Shown: piece by piece, positions 11,050-21,490 of the stretch
Position numbering within the stretch: position 1 is the stretch's first letter
Layout of the letters: each line of letters begins with the position of its first letter
Source of the DNA: Ailurus styani
Lineage: Eukaryota > Chordata > Mammalia > Carnivora > Ailuridae
Assembly (NCBI GenBank): GCA_002007465.1
Contig: LNAC01000740.1
Location: 449,513-513,512 of the forward strand
Direction of reading: 5' to 3'
DNA length: 64,000 nucleotides
Made by a program: the position numbers and the translations under genes
Notes under the pieces: model-generated
The model's input: only the letters and a program-made list of their open reading frames with translations
Database searches by the model: none
What the model was told of the DNA's origin: nothing

Positions 11050-11715
11050 TTTTAGCTTTTTTATTTCTAAAAATTGAGATATCATTGACATGCAGCAAAA
11101 TGTGCAGATTTTAAATGTATAGTCCAGGGGCGCCTGGGTGGCTCAGTTGGTTAGGCAGCTGCCTTCAGCTCAGGTCATGATTGCAGCATCCTGGGATCAA
11201 GCCCCGCATGTGGCTCCCCGCTCAGCGGGGAGCCTCCTTCTCTCTCTCCCTCTGCCTGCGCTCTGCTTACTTGTGCTCTCTCCCTATCTCTCTGTCAAAT
11301 AAATAAATAAAATCTTAACAAAAAATAAATGTATAGTCCAATTTTGACAAATGTTTATACCCACGTAAATACCACCCCAATCAATATGTAGATTCTTTTT
11401 GTCACTACAGAAAAGTTCCCTCATGCTCCCTTCTTGTCCGTCTTCACCATCCAAAGGTAATCTGTATTCTGATTTTTACCACCATAGATTAATTTCACTT
11501 TTTCTAGAACTCCATATAAATAAATCATATAATACATTCTTTTATGTCTGGCTTCTTTTGCTTAACATGATTTTGAGATTCATCCCTATTGTGCAATGGA
11601 TTTTTTTCCTTTTAATTGCTGAGTGGTATTCTGTTGTGTGAATCCCACAATTTGTTTATCCATGCTCACGTTGACAGACATGTAGGATGTGTCCAGGCTT
11701 CAGCTAGTTTAAAAT
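11050..11715 (-). mobile_element. L1M fragment, antisense, split by a SINE
   Basis: 'attgagatatcattgacatg', 'ccaatcaatatgtagattc', 'tgattttgagattcatccc', 'gctgagtggtattctgttgt' are the antisense 3' half of an older L1. Interrupted at 11127-11326. Confidence 0.85.
11127..11326 (+). mobile_element. SINEC: Can-SINE
   Basis: Full-length sense copy. Perfect 14-bp target duplication AAATGTATAGTCCA at 11113-11126 and 11327-11340, inside an antisense L1M. Confidence 0.97.
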
Positions 11716-11973
11716 CAGGGATGGTTAGTTTGTAGCTGTCTTATAAACGCCAGCATGCCACCCTGCTTCTCTTTTCCTGTCTAGCCATGCTTGCAAATCA
11801 GGCATTTGCCCTGCAATTAAGGGCTTGTTTCTAGGAGCTTGTAACTAAGACCACCACGAAGAGAGCAGAGAACAAAACTAAAGTGGCCAGACAAGTCCAA
11901 GGCAGATGCCTCAGGAGTTCAGCTCTTGGGCACAGAATGGCAAGCCTGCAGATTAACTGAAAGCTCCTTTTAC

Positions 11974-11974
<1 letters not shown>

Positions 11975-12019
<45 letters not shown>

Positions 12020-12096
12020 AGGGAAGGGAGGGAGGGGAGGGAAGGAAGGGAAAGAAAGGAAGGAAGGAAGGGAGGAAAGAAAGAAAAGGAAGACAA
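11975..12096. repeat. Purine tract: (GA)n, (GGGA)n, (GGAA)n
   Basis: About 120 bases of near pure A/G on the + strand: AGAAA units, a GA run at 11987-12013, then GGGA/GGAA blocks. At least six G3-4 runs fall within 12013-12050. Confidence 0.95.
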
Positions 12097-13359
12097 AGCT
12101 AAGCAGTGAAAGAACTCAGGGCATCCAATCAGGGACCAAGAGAGCCACTACCACACTGAGACCAAATCACAGCAGCTGTTTGAGGTTACTCCGAACGCTG
12201 AGCATTGACTGCGAGAGTGGGGTGGGCTGCCTCCTCACCCCAGCTGGCCCTGCAGCAAGTGTTGCCTGGGTGCTCATCTGGGCTCGCTTCCGCTGGGGCT
12301 TCTGGGGTAAGGAGCTCCAGCAGGACTTGAAGCCCTTGCTATGCAGCCTGTGACCACTCTTCCAACATGAGCTATGTAAAAAACCATAACCTCTTGGGGG
12401 CACATAGTCTGATAACTAGAAGAACCTTCCCCCCGCCCAAGACTCAGATGGCCATCATACATGCAGGTATTTGGTGTATTACCCAAGAGCAGGAAGTGTG
12501 AGTTCTAGGCTTGAGAGATCCAGGATGTGTATCTCTGTGGCAGAATAGGGCACAGCACCGCCTCCCCTAATCTCCTTCCTTGTAGAGTTCATTTCCTCTG
12601 TGCCATCATCAACCAAGGGGAAGATGGCCTTTGTCCCATTTCCTCAGGCACTGCCCCTTCATCCCATCTGTCTCCTGAATCTTGACACAGAGTACAAGAT
12701 GAACGGAGTGCAAACAGAGCTGAGGAAGTGTGGAGGGAGAAGTAAGTACAGTTACACAGTTAGCTTGTTGAAAACACTCTTAGAGGATGGGGTGTTGTGG
12801 GGGCCCTCATTAGGCAGCGGCAAGACCAAAGGAGAGGGTACCCTCCACCTGCCATGTTATAGAAGAATTATGGCAAAACTCTTGCCACGAAGAGTGAATT
12901 GATCGCAGATGTTATACTGACCAGCTTTGTTGGTAACTGTGCTGTAAGGGTCCTCTGACACTTGGCAGCAGACTCAGCCAGCAAGGAGGCCACTCCCTAC
13001 ACACCCTAGGCCAGCTTTCCCCCTCCCTGGGCTGTTGTCTGTCTGCTACCTCACTGTGTCAGGTTCTTACCTCATTATCTTCTGGCCCTCATTTTTTGTT
13101 TAGGTCTATTTTTTCCCTTGCCTCCTTTTTCCTTTCCCTCTTCAACTTAAACTTTCTGGTTAAAAAAACAAAACAAAGCAAATATCAGACCTTCTAACTT
13201 TGCATTAGTTAACATTCCCTGCCAAGGCACTGACCCTGAGCACCTGCCAGAAGATATTTTTATTGCCTTTGGTTTCATTATAGATGACAAAATGCATGGA
13301 ATTGGGTGTGTTTTCCCCAGAATTTGGTTGCTAGTTGTTTATTTGAAAACCAGATAGAA
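12097..13359. other. Unassigned sequence, low in repeats
   Basis: About 1.26 kb with locally higher G+C (12170-12330, 12930-13080) and no repeat family recognised. It holds a weak exon candidate at 12691-12741. Other frames (12167-12486, 12600-12902) lack recognisable features. Confidence 0.45.
12691..12741 (+). other. Weak internal exon candidate
   Basis: Preceded by CTTGACACAG and followed by GTAAGTAC, a strong 5' splice match. The 51 bases are open in the frame beginning YKMNGVQTELRKCGGR. The upstream pyrimidine tract (CTGTCTCCTGAATCTT) is mediocre. The protein family is not recognised, and chance is a real alternative. Confidence 0.15.
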
Positions 13360-13545
13360 GGAACACCTGGGTGGCTCAGGTGGTTAAGCGTCTGCCTTCA
13401 GCCCTGGTCATGATCCCGGGGTCCTGGAATCGAGCCCTGCATTGGGCTCCCTGCTTGGCGGGGAGCCTGCCTCTCCCTCTGCCACTTGTACTCTCCTGCT
13501 TACTCACTTGTTCACTCTCTCAAATGAATAAATAAAATATTTTTT
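13360..13545 (+). mobile_element. SINEC: Can-SINE
   Basis: Sense copy 'acacctgggtggctcaggtg' to 'atgaataaataaaatatttt'. AAACCAGA lies just upstream and AAAACCAGAA just downstream, a probable short target duplication. Confidence 0.94.
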
Positions 13546-13890
13546 TAAAAAACCAGAATTTTCTGATTGAATTTATTTATAAGCAGTTTGATTCTTAAAA
13601 CTCTTTTTGATATTACTGAGAATGGACCATGAATGAGTGATGACCATGAGTGATGGACCATGAATCCTGTGTGACCCATATGTTGAGAGGAGGTGTAAAT
13701 TGAAGTTTTAAAAAATTGACACCAAACATGGGAACTGAAGCAATCACTGCCCATCAGACTAATAATCTCCTGGTCTTAAGATGACTTTTACTTGTGGGGG
13801 TGTATAATTTCCTTGAAATTAGTCATCTTAGAAAAAGCCACAGTAATTTTTCATGGGTTACTATATTATCTTCAGTTATAATTTTGAAAT
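13546..13890. other. Unassigned sequence
   Basis: No recognised element. A local imperfect duplication of 'atgaatgagtgatgaccat' and 'atgagtgatggaccatgaat' is visible near 13630-13665. Confidence 0.5.
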
Positions 13891-13905
13891 AAGAGCAAAG
13901 AACAG

Positions 13906-14088
13906 GGGCCCTGGGTGGCTCAGTTGGTTAAGCGCCTGCCTTTGGCTCGGGTCATGATCTTGGGATCCTGGGATCGAGCCCCATGTCAGCCTCCCTGTTC
14001 AGTGGGGAATCTGCATCTACCTCTCTTTTTGCCCCTCCCCCTGGCTCATTTTCTCTCTCTCTTTCTCAAATAAAATCTTAAAAAAAAC
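13906..14088 (+). mobile_element. SINEC: Can-SINE
   Basis: Sense copy with 15-bp target duplication AAGAGCAAAGAACAG (13891-13905) and AAGAGGAAAGAACAG (14089-14103), one mismatch. Confidence 0.96.
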
Positions 14089-14103
14089 AAGAGGAAAGAA
14101 CAG

Positions 14104-14482
14104 ATTGTGTCCAACCCAAGTTACATTTATAACTTCAAACAATTGTATTCCCATATACTTTTGCAAAAAAATTTTAGAGAAAAGACCTTTGGAATCCTTC
14201 TCCTCTCCCTGCCAGTCTTTAAGCTCTAAATAACCAACTATGTTTGAACACATTCTTTGGCAAAGTAGTTAATGTTTCACAATTTTTTGGGATTTGAACT
14301 ATATGGAAGAAAGTTCATGATACCATTCTAATGAAGCCTATTAAACAATTTATTCTTATCAGTGAACATACAAGATTGCTGTGTATAAATTATTGGGAAC
14401 TGAAAATGATGGAAATTAATTTTAAATGAGGGAAATGAAAGTCCTTGAGTTCTTGCCTTTTCTGTAGGCAAAAGTAAACAGT
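14104..14482. other. Unassigned sequence
   Basis: AT-rich, no repeat or gene recognised. It is the target region of the L1 insertion that follows. Confidence 0.5.
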
Positions 14483-14498
14483 AAGACCCTGAATAATT

Positions 14499-15073
14499 TT
14501 TTTTTAATTTTATTTTTATTCTTTGTCCAAGGGGTACAGGTCTGTGAATCATCAGGCTTACATCTTTCACAGCATTCACCAAAGCACAAACCCTCCCCAA
14601 TGTCCATAACCCATCCACCCTATCCCTACCCTCCCACCCCCCAGTAACCCTCAGTTTGTTTTATGAGATTAGAAGTCTCTTATGGTTTGTCTCCTTCCCC
14701 ATCCCATCTTGTTTCATTATTTTTCCCTCCCTACCCCCCACAACCCCCCACCCTGCCCCTCAAGTTCCTCATATCAGAGAGATCATATGATAATTGTCTT
14801 TCTCTGATTGACTTATTTCGCTCAGCATAATACCCTCCAGTTCCATCCATGTCGTTGCAAATGGCAAGATTTCGTTTCTTTTGATAGCTGCATAGTATTC
14901 CATTGTATATATATACCACATCTTCTTTATCCATTCATCTGTTGATGGACATCTAGGTTCTTTCCATAGTTTGGCTATTGTGGACATTGCTGCTATAAAC
15001 ATTCGAGTGCACGTGCCCCTGAGGATCACTACCTTTGTGTCTTTAGGATAAATACCCAGTAGTGCGATTGCTG
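14499..15073 (-). mobile_element. L1: Young L1, 5'-truncated, antisense
   Basis: Carnivore L1 3' end read backwards: poly(T), 3' UTR ('gaatcatcaggcttacatc', 'accctcccaccccccagta'), then the ORF2 C-terminus. Perfect 16-bp target duplication AAGACCCTGAATAATT at 14483-14498 and 15074-15089. The element is about 575 bases and was truncated on insertion. Confidence 0.97.
14769..15073 (-). pseudogene. L1 ORF2 C-terminal remnant
   Basis: About 100 codons remain open and contain the conserved L1 ORF2 tail 'WYIYTMEYYAAIKRNEI' followed by 'TTWMELEGIMLSEISQ'. The endonuclease and reverse transcriptase domains are absent because of 5' truncation, so it cannot support retrotransposition. The open frame continues past 15073 into unrelated flank up to 15146. 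Low decay agrees with the perfect target duplication and a recent insertion. Confidence 0.92.
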
Positions 15074-15229
15074 AAGACCCTGAATAATTGACACTCCTTC
15101 TCTGGGATATGAATATGGGGCTCTCCATGGCAAGTGTAAACTTCATATTTGTGAATTACTCCAGGGTATTGGTAGATTACCATAGAGATACAGACAACTA
15201 CAGGAAGTTATTGCATTACCTTATTAAGG

Positions 15230-17048
15230 ACATTTTAAGATAAAATTACATCATAGAATAGAAAGATATTCCATGTTCATGGATTGGCAGACTTGATATT
15301 ATAAAGATGATAGTACCACCCAAAGTCATCTACAGATTCAGTGCAATCTCTACCAAAATCCTGACAGCCTTTTTTGCAGAAATGGAGAAGTTTATCCTAA
15401 AATTCAGATGGAATTGCAAGGGGCTCTGAGTAGTCAAAACAATCTTACAAAAGAAAGATAATGGAGGAATCATACTTTAAAATTTTTAAATTTAAAAAAT
15501 CTATAGTAATCAAAACAGGGTGGTACTGGCCTAAGGATAGACCTATCAATTTATGGAATGGAATTGAGAGTCCATAAGTAAATCCATACATCTGTAGTCA
15601 ACTGAGTTTTGATGACGGTACCAAGACCATTCAAAGGGAGAAAGGACAATCTCTTCAATAAATAGTGCTGGGACAACTGGACATTGACATGCTAAATAAC
15701 GAAGTTGGATCCCAGGCTCACACTATATACTATAAGTAACTGAAAATGGATCAAAGACGTAATTGTAACAGCCAAAACTCTTAGAAGAAGACATAAGGGT
15801 AAACCTTCATGACTTTGGATTTGGTAATGGATTCTTAGAAATGGCACCAAAAGCACAAGCAGCAAAAAAAAAAAAAAAAAAAAGGTAAATTGGATTCCAT
15901 CAAAATTTAAAACTTTTGTGCATCAAAGGACACTATTAGGCAAGAAAATCTAGGGAATCGGAGAGGACATTTGCAAATCTGATGAGGGCCCTAGTATTCA
16001 TAATATATTAAAAACTCTTACAACTCAACAATAAGAAGACAACCCAATTAAAATACGGGCAAAGACTTGACAGTTCTCCAAAGAAGATATAAAAATGGCC
16101 AACACACCTATGAAAAGATGTTCGACATCATTGGTCATTAGAGAAATGCAAATAAAAACCACAGTGAGGTACCTCTCCACGCCTACAACGATAGCTATGA
16201 TAAACAGAAAAGAAGTGTTGGTGAGGATGTGGAAAAATTGGAACCTTATGCTTTGAGAATGAAAAATGATGTAGTCTCTGTGAAAAACAGTTTGGCAATT
16301 CCTCAAAAAGTTAAATACAGAATTACTGTATGACCCAACAATTCTGCTTCTAGGTATATACCCCAAGTAACTGAAGATCTATATTCAAACAAGTTCTTGT
16401 ACACAAATGTTCATAGTAGCACTGTTCACAGTAGGGAAACATGAAAACAACCTGAATGTCCATCAGTGGATGAATGAACAAAATGCGGTATATCCATACA
16501 ATGGGATATTTTTCAGTCTTAAAAAGGAATGAAGTACTGATATATGCTACAATATAGAAGAACCTCGAAACTTCATGCTAGGGATGACTGGGTGGTTCAG
16601 TTGGTTAAGCATTTGCCTTCGGCTCAGGTCATGATCCCAGGTTCCTGGGGTTGAGTCCTGAGCAGGGAGCCCGCTTCTCCCTCTGCCTGCCACTCCCCCT
16701 GCTTGTACTCTCTCTCTCTCTCTCTCTCTGACAAATAAATAAATAAAAATCTTTTTAAAAAAATCATGCTAAGTAAAAGGCAGACATAAAATGTCAACTT
16801 TTGTGTGATTTACATTTGTCTGAAATACCCAGAATAGGTAAATGCATAGGGATATAAAGCATAGTAGTGGTTGCCAGGGGCTGGAGCAGGGGGGTGGCAG
16901 TGACTACTTAATAAGTAATTTTGGGGTGACTGAAATGTTTTGGAACTGGGTAGAGGTGATGGTTGCACAATATTGTGAATACACTAAATGCCACTAAATT
17001 GTACACTTTAAAATGCTTGATTTTATGTTACATGAATTTTTAAAAATG
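15230..17048 (+). mobile_element. L1: L1M ORF2 3' half and 3' UTR, split by a SINE
   Basis: Sense L1: 'ccaaagtcatctacagattc', 'tcaatttatggaatggaat', 'agtgctgggacaactggac', 'agaaatgcaaataaaaacca', 'tatgacccaacaattctgct', 'aatgtccatcagtggatgaa', then 3' UTR 'ggttgccaggggctgg' to 'ttttatgttacatgaatttt'. ORF2 is broken by many stops and an A20 run at 15865-15884. Interrupted at 16581-16763. Confidence 0.95.
16581..16763 (+). mobile_element. SINEC: Can-SINE with internal deletion
   Basis: Sense copy lacking about 17 bases of the usual 'gcatcgggctccctgctc' stretch (junction 'gagtcctgagcaggg'). Target duplication TCATGCTA at 16573-16580 and 16764-16771, inside L1M. Confidence 0.95.
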
Positions 17049-17433
17049 ACATCATATCGTTTTTATGATCTCACAAATAACTGTGGCTTTGCTGTCATAG
17101 TTACCTTGTGACTGTTGGAACCCATGTACTTTACAGCGTTTGTCCACTGGGGAAGTTCTTGACAGCTGTGGGCAGGAAAACTCGAAGATGGATGATCCCA
17201 ACTGGGTTTCCTTCTAAAATAACAATTAAGAAATACAGTTTTGCTTTTCCATTTTTATTTGTGGAAGCTGGTAAAACTCCCAGAATGGGCCCTGGGTTGT
17301 TTTAAAAGGTGATACGGACTAATGTTAGTTAGTTTCTTCATTTAACTTGAAAAATTGTGTTTAAAATAACTTTATATTATTTGGAGATGGAACAGCTTTT
17401 GGTTTTATGAAAATTAAGAGTAATTTTAAAAGA
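17049..17433. other. Unassigned sequence
   Basis: No recognised element. A 65-codon frame (17108-17305) has no supporting features. Confidence 0.5.
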
Positions 17434-17625
17434 GGAGCGCCTGGGTGGCTCAGTCGGTTGTCTCCCTTCATCTTGGGTCATGATCCTGGGGTCTTGGGAT
17501 TGAGCCCTGCTCCGGCTCCCTGCTCAGCGGGGATTCTCATTCTCCTTCTCCCTTTGATCCTTTCCCCTGCTCCTGCTCTTGCTCAATTTCTCGGTCTCTC
17601 TCAAATGAATAATAATTAAAAAAAA
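17434..17625 (+). mobile_element. SINEC: Can-SINE, older type
   Basis: 'gagcgcctgggtggctcagt' head, CT-rich middle with 'ctgctcctgctcttgctc', tail 'caaatgaataataattaaaa'. No clear target duplication remains. Confidence 0.93.
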
Positions 17626-18594
17626 ATCTAAGCTATATACATGCAATTGCAATAAGATTTTTCTAGTGGTTTGCTATGCTGCACTGCTAGAGATTTTGGT
17701 GACAATTTCTGAAACCATCAACCATCACATATGCTTTATTGTCAGTGGAATTGGTGTCAGGTATAAGAAAGTTCTGTTTTCAGATCAATCAAGCAGAGCT
17801 TGTGCAAAAACTAAAAATCTTAGTTTCTTTTATAACTTCTTTGTTTTTTGAATGAAGGACCTTAGGTTAGATTTTGGCAAAATATCTGGCATTGAGAAGA
17901 GCTTCTGAGAAATGTCAGATCATGCCAATGATCATGAAGTTTTTCTTTATAATGAAATTGGTGCTTCTGTCCCATAGTTCTGCATCTGCCCCTGCATTAT
18001 TTGTGGACTTGTTTCTCCAGCAGATGTATTTATGCTAGTTGTCTTGCACACTCCCACCTGATTCCTTATAGGATTCAGAATGTGCCATCCAGGCTAAGAG
18101 TTTGTAGACATGAAGCAAACAAAGCTAACCGATTTGTAGTGGATTGAACCCACGGCTGTTGGCATCATTAGCATTGTGTCCGACTCAACTGAACTAGAGT
18201 GTGAAAGAATAATAAATGCTTTGCTTGAGCAAGGGCTTCACGATTTCAAAGTTAGAAGGGATCTGGTAAGCATAGCAGAGTATCTGGAATAAAAATAATA
18301 TGCTGAAGTTGTGGTTAAATGTGAGTATTCAGCTTGTGATAATTATTGCTTTTGACTTCCACAAAATTAGGAAGGTCTCCTTTTCGTTATGTTCACTGGA
18401 TAATGTTTTAAAATAAGAGATCAGTTTTTAAGTTGTGGAGAATTCAAAGTTAAGTTTTTCCATAAATTATTAATTAGGAAAATTTTCCCACAAGAGCAAA
18501 TTTAACTGGACATGGTGCTGTTCTCCCATGACAGCAGTAGAAGAAAGTGAGGTATGCTGAGGGCACTTGTGGGTTTCTGTTTGCCCGGGGACCC
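17626..18594. other. Unassigned sequence around a tRNA-like relic
   Basis: Low-repeat DNA. Apart from the tRNA-like piece at 18121-18205, nothing is recognised. Confidence 0.45.
18121..18205 (-). other. tRNA-like relic (old tRNA-derived SINE head or tRNA pseudogene)
   Basis: On the minus strand the A-box-like TAGTTCAGTTG (18186-18196) precedes the B-box-like GGTTCAATCC (18141-18150) by 35 bases, near normal tRNA spacing. The T-arm can pair GTGG with CCAC around a 7-base loop, one base short of canonical. A 3' acceptor half is present but no 5' partner pairs with it. The sequence differs from the Can-SINE and MIR heads. Family not identified. Confidence 0.55.
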
Positions 18595-18790
18595 CGCCTT
18601 TGAACAGCAGCCTAGTGCATTTCCTTGCACAATTTACTTAACCTTTGTGTGCCTTAGTTTCCTCACCTCGGCAATTAGAATAATGAAATCTATTGCATGT
18701 GGGTGTTATAAAGACCAAATGAGTTAATGTAGTTAAAGCTCTTAGACCAGTGCCTGACACAGAGTAAAAGCTTGAGATCTGAACGTTAAA
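18595..18790 (+). mobile_element. MIR
   Basis: 'caatttacttaacctttgtg', 'agtttcctcacctcggcaat', 'aatgagttaatgtagttaaa', 'cagtgcctgacacagagtaa': MIR core and 3' end, head missing. Confidence 0.9.
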
Positions 18791-19724
18791 GACTGAAGAA
18801 TAATGGCGAAGGGTGAATAGGAGCTGCTTTGGTGAGGGGCAGACTTGCTTACCCTCACAGACACTTCTGGTTCTGACCCCCTCTCATGTGCCAGTGCACC
18901 GTTCTATCAGAAGTTCTGAGAGCCTCTGGTATACTCACTTTAGGGCCACTTTACTGCTAATGGGCATCTCAACCAAAGAGAATGCTTTGGGAAAGAAAGA
19001 AATAACTCAAAAGCAGTGGTTTTTCAACTGTTTCCCAAGAAATTTTAACATTGCATAAAGTGTCTCTAGTGGTTTGTTGAAAACACATAGTTATTGTCTC
19101 ATGCATTTGCCGAGAGTTCCTGTGTACCCATCGTTGACACTGGGCAGAGTGGGACAACATCGGGGTAAGGGTCAGGGACAAAGATGGTGATGACGTGGTT
19201 CCTTGGCCTGGACCTCACAGTCTAGACCATTTTTGTACCACTAGAATCCATGCGAGGAAAGAGCCAGGGCTTTGAATGGAAGATCATCAGAAAACAGCTT
19301 ATTTTTAAGGGTGGGCATTCTTGGAGTTGTCAGGCCACACATTGGTTAATTTTCTCATCTCTGTTAAGCCATCTCAAACTTAGCTAGAAGAGGGACAGGG
19401 AAACTCATTGGTGGAATGAGCGTTAAAATGACCGATTTTATGAATCATCTTGTTTTGATCTATTATCAGAGAGTTGAGTTTGTCTTATTTCCACTTATAT
19501 TTTTTCAGTTTCTGCTAGCATTTTTATAGTTTCAAATTGCTAGTTTGTATTTGTACAACCCCTTTTTACTCTCTTTCCTCTCCGCCCCCAGCCTTGGTTT
19601 TCCTGTTTGTGTATGGTTGTGGTGGAAATGAATTAGGAAAGGAGATTGATGAGCCTGGATAACTCCTTTCTAGAAGGTACTTTACCTCTTCTCATAAAGT
19701 AATGGTATGCTGCTTCTTTCTCAG

Positions 19725-19841
19725 GACTGAACTGCAGCTGCAGAAGCAACAAGTGGACCTTTCAAGATGAATACAGGGCTGCAAGAGATGAAGGGAGAAA
19801 CTGGAGAGACCAATGAAGGGAGGAAGAAGCATGTTTCCTGG
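19725..19841 (+). other. Candidate exon with a start codon
   Basis: 'tatgctgcttctttctcag' is a good polypyrimidine tract plus AG ending at 19724, and GTAAAT follows at 19842. ATG at 19767 sits in 'TTCAAGATGA' (A at -3) and opens 25 codons to a phase-0 boundary after TGG: MNTGLQEMKGETGETNEGRK then KHVSW. The peptide is hydrophilic and has a varied composition, unlike the repeat-derived frames. K-H-V-S-W fits the loose protein phosphatase 1 docking pattern [KR]-x-[VI]-x-[FW], which is short and often met by chance. The frame stays open beyond the proposed donor. The gene is not recognised; an ordinary intronic pseudo-exon is the main alternative. Confidence 0.35.
19767..19841 (+). CDS. Candidate first coding exon, 25 codons
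   Basis: Coding part of the exon candidate above: starts at the Kozak-context ATG and ends in phase 0 at the GTAAAT donor. No partner exon can be identified in the window, so the product is unknown. Confidence 0.28.
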
Positions 19842-21028
19842 GTAAATAGTATGCTTCTGAATTTTAACAAGTTTCTTGCCATATTAGTTACCAGACTGTT
19901 TATCACCTAAGTCTTCAGAGCTACATTTAGTCTTTGCACTGTTGTTAAACATTCTTTATTTTCTCCTCCCTCCATTGTTATCACTGAGCTCTTTGATCAA
20001 ATGATTCTTCTTTTTATTGATTAATCTAAAAATCTGCATTGAATACACAATTTAGGTGATTTCTTAGGTCACTTGATAGGAACTTGTTATATCTTAGGCT
20101 GACTGCTGGGTATTGCAGAAGTTGAGCTATGTATTGTGTCTTTGTAACATGCGGGTTTAGTCTGAGGCCAACTTTTAGTCTGAGTGTGAGACTTAAACTT
20201 TCGTTTTATTAAATGACTGACTTGAAAAACTAGAACACTAGTTTGAATGAATCCCACTTGTCCAAGCCATATACTCAGGCTGCCCTCTGGAATAGGAAAC
20301 ATTTTTTAATCCTAAATGTAATACTGAAAGACAAAGCAGACTGGCAAATAATCAGTGTAAATAGACCTAGTGCACTACTTATGGTTTTTGGGGGTCATTT
20401 ATTTATTTATTGAGTTGTGAACTCAATTTATTCTGTTATTAAGCCACTCAGCTTGTGCTTAGACTTTAGGGTTTTGTTGTTGCTGCTGCTGTTGTTAGAG
20501 ATTTTTAAACAAAGGAAATCTATTGCATTATTTTTCACTATAACGTTAAGAACTTTTCTTCAATGTGCTGACTGGAAATTTTTGGAAGGAAAGGAGGAAG
20601 AAAGGAGTCAGAGCCATTGATGGTACATATGCTGGAAGTTCTGTGCACATCATCGTGACTTAGACAACTCCATGGCAACACCACACCTCCACAAGCCTGG
20701 GGCCACATAGTCCATGGATACGTTTCTGTTGTTGTGGCTTCTGGAACTTCCTGCCTTATGGTGAATTGCCGCCGGGCTATTGTTAGCTGTACGATACCTT
20801 CCAGTGTGCTCATTCTTTAACTTGGAGATGTAGACTGAGTAAAAACTGTTCAGTGCCCTTGTATCTGAATCCTCTAAACTAGAAATGGCATAAGACAAGC
20901 TTATTCACGGGTGAACTTTATGCACATTTCCTAGTGCTCACCTTCACGCCAGCTGTTCTAGTCACTCTGGTCTCCTTGCTCTCCCAGTCAATCCAGAAAT
21001 GCTCCTGCCTCAAATCTTTTCTTCTCTG

Positions 21029-21222
21029 GGGGACACCTGGGTGGCTCAGTCGGTTAAGTGTCTGAATCTTGATTTCAGCTCAGGTCACGATCTCAGGGTT
21101 GTGGGATCAGGCCCCATGCTGGGCTCTGTGTGGAGTCTACTTGACATTCTCTCTCTCCCTTTTCTTCTGCTCCTCCCACCACTTGCACTTGCTCTCTCTC
21201 TAAAATAAAATCTAAAAAAAAG
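21029..21222 (+). mobile_element. SINEC: Can-SINE, older type (tandem pair, left)
   Basis: Contains the older 'cttgatttcagctcaggtca' body and 'gtggagtctacttgacattc'. Flanks AAATCTTTTCTTCTC and AAAAATCTCTTCC are a decayed target duplication. Confidence 0.94.
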
Positions 21223-21235
21223 AAAAATCTCTTCC

Positions 21236-21424
21236 GGGCACCTGGGTCACTCAGTTAAGTATCTGCCTTTGGCTCTGGTCATGATCTCAGGGTCCTGGGA
21301 TCAAGCCCTGCAGTTGGGCTCTCTGCTCGGCAGGGAGTCTGCTTCTCCTTCTCCCGTTCCCCCTGCTCATGCTTGCACGCACACTCTCTCTCTCTGTCAA
21401 ATAAACAAAATCTTAAAAAAAAAA
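21236..21424 (+). mobile_element. SINEC: Can-SINE (tandem pair, right)
   Basis: Different body from its neighbour ('tatctgcctttggctctggt', 'gcacgcacactctctctctc'), so this is an independent insertion only 13 bases after the first SINE's poly(A). Confidence 0.94.
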
Positions 21425-21490
21425 TTTTTTTTTCGTCTCAGATCGCGACATGACTCCTGCCCTCTTTCTGCTTTAGGTTTCTGCTGAGGG

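Larger units (their letters stand above)
18791..20929. other. Longest low-repeat stretch, carries the best exon candidate
   Basis: About 2.1 kb in which I recognise no interspersed repeat. It holds the exon candidate at 19725-19841 and a short GTT/GCT run at 20475-20497. The other small frames have no domain or splice support. Confidence 0.45.
20930..21490 (+). mobile_element. L2 fragment split by two SINEs
   Basis: 'tctccttgctctcccagtca' and 'aatgctcctgcctcaaatct' (left of the SINEs) and 'tttctgctttaggtttctgc' (right) follow the sense L2 3' region. The two halves join if 21029-21424 is removed. Confidence 0.65.

Noticed and set aside
14769..15146. 125-codon frame as a possible gene
   Set aside because: It is the C-terminal tail of L1 ORF2 plus flank, inside a 5'-truncated insertion bounded by a 16-bp target duplication.
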